Shown one piece after another: positions 1 to 11,451 of a DNA stretch of 64,000 nucleotides (position 1 is its first letter; the number at the start of each line of letters is the position of its first letter). The stretch comes from Burkholderiaceae bacterium. Lineage in GTDB: Bacteria > Pseudomonadota > Gammaproteobacteria > Burkholderiales > Burkholderiaceae_F. The position numbers were made by a program, and so were the translations under genes. The stretch spans positions 62,001-126,000 of the forward strand of contig JAFAIM010000012.1 of assembly GCA_019236735.1 (NCBI GenBank). Reading direction: 5' to 3'. Under the pieces are notes generated by a model. It worked only from the letters and a program-made list of their open reading frames with translations. It had not been told where the DNA came from and did no database searches.

Positions 1-125
1 ACCGGGGACGTGGACATGGTGCCGGCGATGTTCGGGATCATGCCAAAGGCGCCTTGCAGCGCCTCCAGCGACGGCTTGGAACCTTCGGGCGCGGTTTGGA
101 TCGTGTGTACCGGAAACGTGGGCAT
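1..125 (-). CDS. Carboxymuconolactone decarboxylase/AhpD-like protein, N-terminal fragment
   Basis: The minus strand opens with ATG at 125 and stays open for about 41 codons to the window edge. The peptide begins MPTFPVHTIQTAPEGSKPSL and continues with LQGAFGMIPNIAGTM, which resembles the N-terminus of CMD/AhpD-like (peroxidase-related) proteins. A GAGG Shine-Dalgarno lies 6 nt before the ATG, which supports this start. The conserved region that would hold catalytic residues lies outside the window, so activity cannot be judged. A perfect 7-bp palindrome sits about 95-110 nt upstream and may control it. A second, exported CMD-like protein is encoded near 14.5 kb. The family call is from the N-terminus only. 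Confidence 0.6.
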   Translation of the reverse strand, partial: MPTFPVHTIQTAPEGSKPSLEALQGAFGMIPNIAGTMSTSP

Positions 126-219
126 TTTCGACCTCGCAGTAGTGGAAGTGGTTTGCGCTGGGCTGCAGGTGCAACCCCGCTGCGCGATCGAAATAATATG
201 GATTGCCTGCGGGCCGGCA

Positions 220-236
220 ATTACATGCGATGTAAT
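220..236. promoter_or_regulatory. Perfect inverted repeat, candidate operator
   Basis: ATTACAT-GCG-ATGTAAT is a perfect 7-bp inverted repeat with a 3-nt spacer. It lies between the divergent-looking left-edge CMD-like gene (start 125, minus) and the 3' end of the alginate-lyase-like gene (stop at 256), so only the CMD-like gene has its promoter here. The ATTAC-N7-GTAAT spacing would suit a dimeric LysR-, GntR- or TetR-type repressor; no regulator gene is in view. The site is inferred from symmetry alone. Confidence 0.45.
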
Positions 237-255
237 GGAGCGAAGGTCGTTAGAT

Positions 256-1761
256 CTATTCCCTCCAACGTCCGTAAAGAGTTGTGTCAATTGCGTCATG
301 CAACAACGCCTCTCTCGCTGAGCGTTCCACTTCGGTTATCGCAGCGTCTCCCGGAAAGCGATACGCACCGATGACGACAGCATTTTCGACGCCTGCCACT
401 ACCTTGCCGATGTATTGCTGAAAATCGGAACAAGACCTGGCGTTGTCCGCGGTGACTGTGTTCTTGAAGCCGGGCTGCTTGCCAAAGCATGCGTAGTATC
501 GGGTCGCCATTTCGATCGTTTGTTGCTGGGCGCCCTGATAGCGATAGGGATCGTAGCCGGCACCGCGCAGGGTCTCTGCCGACGTATATAGCCAGCTCAG
601 AGTACCCATCGGATAGCCTATGCCGGCCATTGCATGGGCATTTCGAAATCGATCGTTGATCTCCCCCGGGGCGACAACACTCGTGGAGTACGCCGGCCGG
701 CTCTTCAACGGATCATCACTGGAATTCGGTGTGATGCGGAGCATGGGCTGGTCGTTGACACCGTAGATGACGTAGCTGAAAAGCTTCGTCCACGGCAGCT
801 CCAGTTTGAACACCGTGTCGCCACCATGGAGCGCGGCCTCAAGTCTGCTCGAATCGTCCAATAGCCGTGCAATCGCGATGAGGGCGGCAAGATGGGATGC
901 GAACTGATTGTTGTAAGTCTCGTCCCCATTTGTTTTGCCCGCGATGCTGTGGACGAATTCTTCATTCGACATCGTACGGATCGTCTCGTACATTCCTTGA
1001 TGAAAGAGATTGAGACGGGCCACTTCATCGGGGCTGAAAGCGCCGATTCCCTGCAGCAAATCCTGCGCCTGGACCGAATAGACCACGCCTCGTGAGATCT
1101 GGAGCGCATTGGCGATGGGCTGCGCCGGCTTGCCGTCCGCCTTGCAGTACTGTGCCGTGGACCGGCGGAAGGTTCCGGACGCGTCACGAAATCCGCGGTC
1201 GGCCCACGCGACAAGAATGCGCTTGGCCGCGCTTATCGCCTGATCGGCTGATGGAGCCGCGGCGGGAAGCGCGGCGCCAGCCTTGGCAAGTGCGGCGTAG
1301 AGAGCAAATTGCGCGGCCACCACGGCAACTCCGGCAGGCGGTGCGGCACCCGGGCGAACCTTCAATGCGGATACAAGATCCTGCTCGCTGGTTGTCTCGC
1401 CGGCATAACCCCTCGCACTTTCGATCGAAAACGCGTGAAGGTAGATATAGATGTCGCAACCGGAGTACGCCGCATCCCAATCGATCTTGCTGGCCAGGTG
1501 GGTTTTGACTGCAGTCGCCAATCTGGCGAAACTCCGCGCGGAGTACGAGGCTGGAACATTGATTCGCTGAGCTATATCCATTACGTCAGCCTGCGTCTCA
1601 AACACTCGCGGAAATTGTTTGGTGCTGACGTATTCGCCGGAGAGTCTGGGAAACCTGTCCGGCATCCGACGATTGCCTGAGGCTGCATGCGCGGCCTGTG
1701 GAATCAAGAGCAGACACATTAGGCTGGCAGTAAGTGCGCCTGCTGTCCAAGAGCGCGTCAC
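256..1761 (-). CDS. Exported alginate-lyase-like (alpha/alpha-toroid) protein
   Basis: 501 residues from a GTG start, with a signal peptide at residues 1-26 (hydrophobic ALTASLMCLLLIPQAAHA, then A-A). The body is mostly helical and resembles alginate_lyase-family polysaccharide lyases, with an NNQFASHLAA stretch near residue 285 in the place of the family's Asn/His-containing motif, and a helix-rich C-terminus. That would make it periplasmic and possibly acting on uronic-acid polymers, but the exact substrate is not shown. It starts 6 nt after the stop of the upstream exported protein with GGCGGAG 9 nt before the GTG, so the two form one transcription unit. Base composition is visibly more AT-rich than the gyrB side. 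Family assignment is moderate. Confidence 0.6.
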   Translation of the reverse strand: MTRSWTAGALTASLMCLLLIPQAAHAASGNRRMPDRFPRLSGEYVSTKQFPRVFETQADVMDIAQRINVPASYSARSFARLATAVKTHLASKIDWDAAYSGCDIYIYLHAFSIESARGYAGETTSEQDLVSALKVRPGAAPPAGVAVVAAQFALYAALAKAGAALPAAAPSADQAISAAKRILVAWADRGFRDASGTFRRSTAQYCKADGKPAQPIANALQISRGVVYSVQAQDLLQGIGAFSPDEVARLNLFHQGMYETIRTMSNEEFVHSIAGKTNGDETYNNQFASHLAALIAIARLLDDSSRLEAALHGGDTVFKLELPWTKLFSYVIYGVNDQPMLRITPNSSDDPLKSRPAYSTSVVAPGEINDRFRNAHAMAGIGYPMGTLSWLYTSAETLRGAGYDPYRYQGAQQQTIEMATRYYACFGKQPGFKNTVTADNARSCSDFQQYIGKVVAGVENAVVIGAYRFPGDAAITEVERSAREALLHDAIDTTLYGRWRE

Positions 1762-1767
1762 GAAGTC

Positions 1768-2634
1768 CTACTCCGCCTTTCTGAAGCCTACCCCGTCAGT
1801 CGTTGGAACGATTCTGTTTACGCACCAAGTTGGTATGGAATCTGCGCCACCCGTCATGAAGTACGGAATCCTGCCGGCGCCATGCCAAACCGTTCGACCA
1901 AACGCCACTGATCTGCCTGTCGGCCAGCCAGTAGCGGGGTCTATTTCGCCACTGCCGAGACTCCACTGGCCGGCTGGTGCCGTGAAATTGCTCCAATACG
2001 CTTCTTGAACTTTGACCGCAGGTCTGCGCTCGACCGGCGCAAGACAGTCATTTTCGATCGTCTCGCCGGATGTCACCTCCGCATCCCAGAACCAGCGCCA
2101 TTTGACGTTTTCGACAAGATGCCCCCAGACCTTCATCCGATAGATTCGTGCTGTCGGGGACCATATCAGGTACGGCTGGCCGGTTTCGCCACAAACCCTG
2201 TGCTCGCCGTCGGCAAGCAAGTCGATGGGATCTTCTCCCTCCGTAATCAGTAAAGCGCGATCGACCTCGACAGGATGCACTGCCGAGCCTTGATTGTTGA
2301 CGTCAACGTAGCTGTCCAGATACAACCATGCGCGTTTCGGGTTTTCACAAACGCGGTACGACTCCCCCTGTCGGTCCCCAGGTTTTTGCCCCTGCTTGTT
2401 GAAGAACCAAAGGACAAATTTGTTTTCTGAAATGTTCTGATTTGCTACCGACATCAATATTTGGGGATTCGGGGTCGATTTTGCCGACACCGCAATCAGA
2501 TCCCACTGCTTCGGTGGCGAGTCTTTCGGCCAAAACGATGCCAAGCCGCCGTCTTCGCCGACCGCACCTTCGCCGCAGATGAGTAAAAGCATCGTCAGTA
2601 CCATCGCTGATCTCACGCTATTGCTCATGATCAC
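1768..2634 (-). CDS. Exported protein of unknown function
   Basis: 288 residues. GTG at 2634 is preceded 4 nt away by CAGGAG; an in-frame ATG at 2628 (MSNSVRSAMVL) is the alternative, 10 nt from the same signal. Residues 3-26 form a signal peptide (MVLTMLLLICGEGAVG). The mature part is rich in Trp and aromatic residues with a few Cys (VCENPKRAW, RVCGETG, NDCLAP, TWCVN), suggesting a disulphide-bonded beta-rich periplasmic or secreted domain. I do not recognise a family. It is co-transcribed with the alginate-lyase-like gene 6 nt downstream, so a role in handling the same polysaccharide is an inference from context. It is AT-richer than its neighbours, which suggests acquisition. Confidence 0.6.
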   Translation of the reverse strand: MIMSNSVRSAMVLTMLLLICGEGAVGEDGGLASFWPKDSPPKQWDLIAVSAKSTPNPQILMSVANQNISENKFVLWFFNKQGQKPGDRQGESYRVCENPKRAWLYLDSYVDVNNQGSAVHPVEVDRALLITEGEDPIDLLADGEHRVCGETGQPYLIWSPTARIYRMKVWGHLVENVKWRWFWDAEVTSGETIENDCLAPVERRPAVKVQEAYWSNFTAPAGQWSLGSGEIDPATGWPTGRSVAFGRTVWHGAGRIPYFMTGGADSIPTWCVNRIVPTTDGVGFRKAE

Positions 2635-2732
2635 GGCGCTCCTGGATGCTTCAAAGATTGTTGCGCGATCAAAAGCCTAGTCCTTGAGGGCATATCCGAG
2701 GAGCGCCACCCTTTGGCCAGCGCGGTCGCAAT

Positions 2733-2770
2733 CTTCGCGATTGCTGGCGAAGTGGCCGCCATCGGCGGCC
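2733..2770 (-). terminator. Paired hairpins after gyrB, possible terminator
   Basis: Two strong stems lie 60-100 nt past the gyrB stop on the minus strand: GGCCGCC-ATC-GGCGGCC (2754-2770) and CTTCGC...GCGAAG (2733-2752). Neither is followed by a T-run, so intrinsic termination is doubtful; they could instead be RNA 3'-end stabilising structures. Confidence 0.25.
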
Positions 2771-2830
2771 CTTGAAGGGAGTTTGCCTTTCGGACTGCGG
2801 TGGAAGATCGCCGCTTGAGGACCATCACCC

Positions 2831-6557
<3,727 letters not shown>

Positions 6558-6837
6558 TGCTTTATTCCTTTTTTATAGTAGTTCGGTAATAGATCCCGCT
6601 GAAACCTGGGGAAAACTGCCAAAGCCTTGCACAGGCGCGCACTTGCAGACAGTACATCCTGTGGAGAACCTCGCATGGATCGAGCGCGCAAGCGGTGGAG
6701 AACCCGGAACAAACTCCCCAACCCGTCGGACCGCGCGGGTTTGTTCACATTTGAGGCCGGATTCGACAACGGAAGTCCACAGGTTTTCCCGGACCGGATG
6801 GATGCTGCTGTTTGCTTGCAAATGCGCAGCAAGGCCG
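6558..6837. other. dnaN-dnaA intergenic region with DnaA-box-like sites, origin candidate
   Basis: No gene is seen in these 280 nt. Next to dnaN is an AT-rich stretch (about 6556-6595, including TTTATTCCTTTTTTATAG). Toward dnaA are near-matches to the DnaA box TTATNCACA: TGTGGAGAA at 6660-6668 (one mismatch, reverse), TTGTTCACA at 6741-6749 (one mismatch, forward) and GGTGGAGAA at 6694-6702 (two mismatches). An AT-rich tract plus a group of DnaA boxes is the layout of many bacterial origins, but no box here is perfect. It also holds the dnaN promoter. Confidence 0.45.
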
Positions 6838-8265
6838 CTACCCCTTCAGCATCTGTTCGAGCACGTGTAGTGCGTGGTTCAGTTCCGTGTCCTTCGCGCG
6901 CGCATCGGCGATCTTGCGCACGGCGTGCAGCACGGTGGTATGGTCGCGTCCGCCGAACAGCTCGCCGATCTCGGGCAAGCTCTTCTGTGTCAGTTCCTTG
7001 GCCAGGTACATCGCCACCTGCCGTGGCGCTGCGATGCTGGTCGGACGCCGCTTGCTGTACATGTCGGCGAACTTGATCTTGTAGTACTCGGCGACCGTCC
7101 GCTGAATCAGCTCGACCGTGATCTGGCCGGTTCCGGCGTGCAGCAGATCTTTTAACGCCTCGCGCGCCAGCTCGACTGTGATCGGGCGCGCGTGGAACGA
7201 GGCGAATGCGAGCACCTTTCTCAGTGCTCCTTCCAACTCGCGCACATTGCTGCGCAAATTCTTGGCGATGAAAAACGCCACGTCCTCCTGCAGCTGGCTT
7301 CCCTCCAGCTCGGCCTTCTTCAACAAAATGGCCACGCGCATCTCGAGTTCCGGCGGATCGATTGCGACCGTCAGGCCGGAAGCGAACCGCGACACGAGGC
7401 GGTCCTCGATGTCCTTGAGCTCTTTCGGGTAGGTGTCGCTGGTAATGATGATCTGCTTGCGGCCGGCCACCAGCGCTTCGAATGCGTAGAAGAACTCCTC
7501 CTGGGTACGGTTCTTGCCGCCAAAAAACTGGATGTCGTCGATCAGCAGCAAGTCGAGCGAGTGGTAGTAGCGCTTGAAGTCGTCGAAGGCCTTGCGCTGA
7601 TAGGCACGCACCACATCGCTGACGTATTGCTCGGCGTGGATGTAGCGCACCTTGGCGGCGGAGCGGCGCGCGAGCAAAGCGTTGCCGACCGCGTGCACAA
7701 GGTGCGTTTTTCCCAGCCCGACACCGCCGTACAGGAACAGCGGGTTGTACGAGCCGCCGGGATTCTGCGTCACCTGCAGGGCGGCGGCGCGCGCAAGCTG
7801 GTTGGCTTTGCCGGTGACGAAATTGTCGAAAGTCAACAGCGGATTGAGGCGCGCCCGCTCCTGGCTTTGCGTGGCGGCTGCGGGCGCACGCACTGCGGTC
7901 GCGCTTTCGGTATGTCCCGCCGCAGTCGCGAGCGCAGCATCCTCGCAACCCGCGGCGTCGTTCGCCGCGAGTTCGCGTGCAGGCGTGCTGGCGGCATTGG
8001 CAATCTGCTCGTCGTTCGCGTCGGCCTCTAATTCGAAAACGACATTGACGGGCCGGTGCAACACGCTGGCTGCCGCGGCCTGGATTCGCGAAGAAAATTG
8101 GCTGCGAACCGCATCGAGCTTCAACCGGTTCGGTGCCCAGATCCGCAGATCACCGGTCTCGTCGTCGAAGTCGATCGCCCGCAGGGGCTTGATCCAGGCA
8201 GCGAACTGCTGCGGCGGAAGCTCGCTTTCGAGAAGCCGCGAGCAGTCTTGCCAGAAACTGAGCAT
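6838..8265 (-). CDS. dnaA: Chromosomal replication initiator protein DnaA
   Basis: The AAA+ initiator that binds DnaA boxes and melts the origin. 475 residues from the ATG at 8265 ([20 protein letters not shown]). The reading frame also opens at a GTG 18 nt earlier. Domain I is [10 protein letters not shown]...FAAWIKPL; a variable Ala-rich linker follows; Walker [12 protein letters not shown] is near 180, Walker [10 protein letters not shown] follows, and the DNA-binding signature [15 protein letters not shown] is near 437. It leads the dnaA-dnaN-gyrB series on the minus strand, diverging from rpmH. Confidence 0.97.
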   Translation of the reverse strand: MLSFWQDCSRLLESELPPQQFAAWIKPLRAIDFDDETGDLRIWAPNRLKLDAVRSQFSSRIQAAAASVLHRPVNVVFELEADANDEQIANAASTPARELAANDAAGCEDAALATAAGHTESATAVRAPAAATQSQERARLNPLLTFDNFVTGKANQLARAAALQVTQNPGGSYNPLFLYGGVGLGKTHLVHAVGNALLARRSAAKVRYIHAEQYVSDVVRAYQRKAFDDFKRYYHSLDLLLIDDIQFFGGKNRTQEEFFYAFEALVAGRKQIIITSDTYPKELKDIEDRLVSRFASGLTVAIDPPELEMRVAILLKKAELEGSQLQEDVAFFIAKNLRSNVRELEGALRKVLAFASFHARPITVELAREALKDLLHAGTGQITVELIQRTVAEYYKIKFADMYSKRRPTSIAAPRQVAMYLAKELTQKSLPEIGELFGGRDHTTVLHAVRKIADARAKDTELNHALHVLEQMLKG

Positions 8266-8752
8266 CGTAAGAGATGGCCCCACCGCAAGCCGACGTTCGA
8301 ACGTCGGCGATTCATGTCGTGTTGTTCGCTGAATTGCTTCGGCAGCCCAGTCGCCCGCGGAGCGTGCGTCGCAGGTCGGCTACGTGGGCCGTTGCGACTC
8401 GCGATCGGATGTGAGCCCGCAACCGGCGTGACCGAGGGCGCATTGTACTTGCGCTCAGGCGAGTTATCCACAAGATCCGGTCTCCGTTAACGTTCCGAAG
8501 CAAGCACGTGGATGGTCTAGTGGCAACAATCTCTGCGGCAGTGATCGATCACTTATAAGCAATTTCGCAAGCGAAGTTGCACCGTCCGTCGCGGGGCGGC
8601 GAGCCAAAGCGCTTGGGACGGAATCGGGGGCGGCAAAATTCGCGACAAAGGCGCGCTGCGAATGCCGCCGGCACGAGTAGCGCGAGGGCGGTTTGACTGC
8701 TACTCGGCGCCTCGCGTCTAATAGAGGGCTTTGCCAAAACCGGAATACGAAC
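8266..8752. other. dnaA-rpmH divergent intergenic region, origin candidate
   Basis: 487 nt without a convincing gene. It must hold the dnaA promoter (minus) and the rpmH-rnpA-yidD-yidC promoter (plus). One perfect DnaA box, TTATCCACA, lies at 8464-8472, and a small AT-rich patch (ATCACTTATAAGCAATTTCGC region, 8548-8570) follows about 80 nt later. The rest is GC-rich. The dnaA-rpmH gap is the origin in several Gammaproteobacteria, but a single clear box makes this weak by itself. Confidence 0.45.
8464..8472 (+). promoter_or_regulatory. Perfect DnaA box TTATCCACA
   Basis: A 9-of-9 match to the strongest form of the DnaA box. It lies 199 nt upstream of the dnaA ATG, so it could serve dnaA autoregulation as well as, or instead of, replication initiation. 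Confidence 0.65.
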
Positions 8753-8893
8753 GTGGCGACGAAACGAACCTACCAGCCCTCCGTGGTCAAACGAAAGCGC
8801 ACGCACGGTTTCCGGGAGCGCATGAGTTCGCGCGGCGGGCGCGCAGTGCTGAGTGCGCGGCGCGCCAAGGGGCGCAAGCGGCTGGCAGTCTGA
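8753..8893 (+). CDS. rpmH: 50S ribosomal protein L34
   Basis: A very basic 46-residue protein of the large ribosomal subunit. The frame reads (GTG)[17 protein letters not shown] and ends [12 protein letters not shown], the L34 signature. GTG at 8753 is the only start that fits the family; GGAA lies 8 nt before it. Longer upstream extensions of the frame have no counterpart in L34. It is two residues longer than the common 44-46 aa form. rnpA follows after 45 nt, as in most bacteria. Confidence 0.96.
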   Translation: MATKRTYQPSVVKRKRTHGFRERMSSRGGRAVLSARRAKGRKRLAV

Positions 8894-8938
8894 ATCGCAC
8901 CTCTTCCGCTAGCGTACCGAGCGGAGATTCGTTGAACA

Positions 8939-9415
8939 ATGCCTGCGCGCGCAGTGCGGCTGCGCACACCGGGCGAGTTCGCAGCGGCCACTGGTGAACG
9001 CGCGAGCTGGCGCGCGGCGCGCCGTTGGCTAGGAGCATCGGCGCTGGTAGCGGATACAGTGCGATGCGCACAGACGAGTGAGAAGCAAGACGCTGTGAAC
9101 GATTCGGCCTCGAGGGAGCATCGCCAGCCGGCCCGCGCCGGCGTGCGATTCGGTTTCACGGTGGGACGGCGCCAGGCGCGCAAAGCGGTTCAGCGCGCGA
9201 TGGTCAAACGCGTTCTGCGCGAAGCTGCCCGCAAGGCCGGGGCCGACCTGAACGAGCTTGCGCGCGATCGAAGCATCGATGTGGTGCTGCGGCTGCGAAC
9301 GGCCTTGCCCGAGCGTTCCGAATTGGGACTTGCGAGCCTGAAAGCGGCATTGCGCAGCGAGGCGGACTCGCTGCTGGCCCAACTGGCCCGCCATCTGCGT
9401 GCAGGTGCGCCATGA
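8939..9415 (+). CDS. rnpA: Ribonuclease P protein component
   Basis: The protein subunit that assists the RNase P RNA in cutting tRNA 5' leaders. 158 residues. N-terminal VRLRTPGEF matches the family's RL...EF start, and the core reads [21 protein letters not shown] followed by [11 protein letters not shown]. The RNR motif normally reads R-N-x-x-K-R; here the Asn is Ala (QRAMVKR). An insert rich in polar residues (about 45-70) lies between the first helix and the core, so it is longer than usual. It overlaps yidD by 4 nt (ATGA) and belongs to the rpmH-rnpA-yidD-yidC unit. Confidence 0.93.
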   Translation: MPARAVRLRTPGEFAAATGERASWRAARRWLGASALVADTVRCAQTSEKQDAVNDSASREHRQPARAGVRFGFTVGRRQARKAVQRAMVKRVLREAARKAGADLNELARDRSIDVVLRLRTALPERSELGLASLKAALRSEADSLLAQLARHLRAGAP

Positions 9416-9675
9416 AAGCTGCGCTGCTCGCCCTGATACGAAGCTATCAGTACCTGCTGAGCCCGTGGCTCGGCAACCAGTGCCGGTACTGGCCTACGTG
9501 CTCCGAATATGCGGGCCAAGCAATTCACCGGCACGGCGCTGCGCGGGGAAGCTGGCTAGCGGCGCGCCGCGTGCTTCGCTGTCACCCATGGCATGCCGGC
9601 GGAGTCGATCCGGTTCCGGAGCAATTTCACTGGCTCGCCTCAGGAAGCTCGCCCGTCGCCGACGGCGACAGCTGA
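9412..9675 (+). CDS. yidD: Membrane protein insertion efficiency factor YidD
   Basis: A small membrane-associated protein that helps the YidC/Sec insertion route. 87 residues. The family pattern is intact: [20 protein letters not shown], then [19 protein letters not shown] and DPVP, with three conserved Cys. It starts within the rnpA stop codon (ATGA) and ends 4 nt before yidC, so translation is likely coupled across the three genes. Confidence 0.95.
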   Translation: MKAALLALIRSYQYLLSPWLGNQCRYWPTCSEYAGQAIHRHGAARGSWLAARRVLRCHPWHAGGVDPVPEQFHWLASGSSPVADGDS

Positions 9676-9679
9676 AACC

Positions 9680-11443
9680 ATGGAAACGCGGCGAACGATT
9701 CTTTTGATGGTCTTTGGCCTGTCGCTGATCATGCTGTGGGATCGCTGGCAGGCCTACAACAACCGTAACGCACCGCACGGACAACCGCCGGCGATTAGCG
9801 CACCGGCACCCACCGCCGCTCCATCGCCAGGGACTGTCTCCGCCGCACCAGAAGGAGCACCAGCGACTGCCGCGGTGGCGGGTCAGGCGGGTGGTCTCGA
9901 GGCAGCGGGAGGCGCCGTATCGAGCGGCGAACGTATTCAGATCGAGACCGATCTTGTCCGCGCCGAATTCGATCCGCTGGGTGCCAGCCTGGTTCGGGTC
10001 GAGCTTCCGAAGGAGAAGCAGCCTCCGGACTGGACCGAACAGGGTCTGACCAAGTTGCTGCACCTGAGCAACTTAGTGCATTCGATGGGTTTCGGGCACG
10101 CCGGCGGCGAATCGGACATCGTGCTGCTGCAAACGACGGCGCAGCGCACGTACGAAGCACGCAGCGGCCTGACCGGCGGCTCGCCGCAGGACCCCTTTCC
10201 CAATCACCGTGCAACGCGGTTCTCGGTGTCGAGCGGCCCGCGTACGCTCGCGCCGGGCCAGGACACGCTGACGGTGCGGTTCGAGGCCGAAGCCGGCGGC
10301 GTGCGCCTGGTCAAGACGTTCACGTTCCGGCGCGGCCACTACGACATTGCGGTTTCGCACGACGTCACGAATGTGGGCTCGGCAGCGGTGACGCCGGCGC
10401 TGTACCTGGAGCTGGTGCGCGACGGCGGCAAGGCGGTCGACGAATCGACCTTCGCGCGCTCGTACACGGGGCCGGCGTTCTATACGCAGGCCAGCAAGTA
10501 CAAGAAGGTTTCGTTCGAAGACATCGAGAAGAACAAGGCTGAGGTGCCGCAACCGGCCGACGACGGCTGGTTCGCAGTCGTGCAGCACTACTTCGTCGCA
10601 GGCTACGTTCCAGCAGCGGGCGCGCGGCGGGATTTCTACGCCGAAACTTTGAAGCCCGGAGAGTTGTACCGCGTCGGCGCGCGCGTGACACTGCCGACGC
10701 TCGCGCCGGGCGCGAGCTCCTCGGAGCAGGCCACGCTCTACGTTGGCCCGCAGGAGCAAAAGACGCTGGAGGCGATCGCGCCCGGGCTCGATCTGGTGGC
10801 CGACTACGGCTCGCTCACGTTTATCGCCAAGCCGTTGTTTTGGCTATTGGGGGCGCTTCACTGGGGGGTGAGCAACTGGGGCTGGGCGATCGTGTTGCTT
10901 ACGGTGCTGATCAAAGGCATGTTTTATCCGCTATCGGCTGCCAGCTACAAATCGATGGCCAAGATGAAGGAGCTGCAGCCGCGGATGGCGAAGATGAAGG
11001 AGCAGTACGGCGAGGACCGCCAGAAGCTCCAACTGGCGATGATGGAGCTGTACAAGAAGGAGCAGATCAACCCGCTAATGGGGTGCCTGCCGATTGCCGT
11101 TCAGATCCCCGTGTTCCTTGCGCTGTACTGGGTGCTGCTGGCGTCGGTGGAGATGCGCAATGCGCCGTGGATCCTGTGGATCCACGATCTGGCCGCGCCC
11201 GACCCGTGGTTCGTGCTGCCGGTGGTGATGATGGCCAGCATGTGGGTTCAGTACAAGCTCAACCCGACTCCGCCCGACCCGGTGCAGGCGCGGATGATGG
11301 CGATCATGCCGTTTGTGTTCGGCGTGATGTTCTTCTTTTTCCCGGCCGGCCTCGTGCTGTACTGGGTCGTGAACAACGCGCTGTCGATCTTGCAGCAGTG
11401 GCGCATCACGCAAGTGGTCGCGCGGGCGAAGAAGCCGGGGTAG
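9680..11443 (+). CDS. yidC: Membrane protein insertase YidC
   Basis: The Oxa1-family insertase of the inner membrane. 587 residues from ATG at 9680 (METRRTILLMVFGLSLIML), the standard N-terminal membrane anchor; the frame extends further up but over yidD. After a Pro/Ala-rich linker comes the periplasmic beta-domain (about 95-380), then the conserved C-terminal core with FYPLSAASYKSMAKMKELQP and PLMGCLPIAVQIPVFLALYW, ending in a basic tail (ARAKKPG). It converges with the TonB receptor gene, 8 nt apart. mnmE, the usual next gene, is not here. Confidence 0.97.
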   Translation: METRRTILLMVFGLSLIMLWDRWQAYNNRNAPHGQPPAISAPAPTAAPSPGTVSAAPEGAPATAAVAGQAGGLEAAGGAVSSGERIQIETDLVRAEFDPLGASLVRVELPKEKQPPDWTEQGLTKLLHLSNLVHSMGFGHAGGESDIVLLQTTAQRTYEARSGLTGGSPQDPFPNHRATRFSVSSGPRTLAPGQDTLTVRFEAEAGGVRLVKTFTFRRGHYDIAVSHDVTNVGSAAVTPALYLELVRDGGKAVDESTFARSYTGPAFYTQASKYKKVSFEDIEKNKAEVPQPADDGWFAVVQHYFVAGYVPAAGARRDFYAETLKPGELYRVGARVTLPTLAPGASSSEQATLYVGPQEQKTLEAIAPGLDLVADYGSLTFIAKPLFWLLGALHWGVSNWGWAIVLLTVLIKGMFYPLSAASYKSMAKMKELQPRMAKMKEQYGEDRQKLQLAMMELYKKEQINPLMGCLPIAVQIPVFLALYWVLLASVEMRNAPWILWIHDLAAPDPWFVLPVVMMASMWVQYKLNPTPPDPVQARMMAIMPFVFGVMFFFFPAGLVLYWVVNNALSILQQWRITQVVARAKKPG

Positions 11444-11451
11444 GGCGAAGC

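Noticed and set aside
10-374. Plus-strand open frames at the left end
   Set aside because: They lie opposite the CMD-like gene start and the end of the alginate-lyase-like gene and have no ribosome site or domain.
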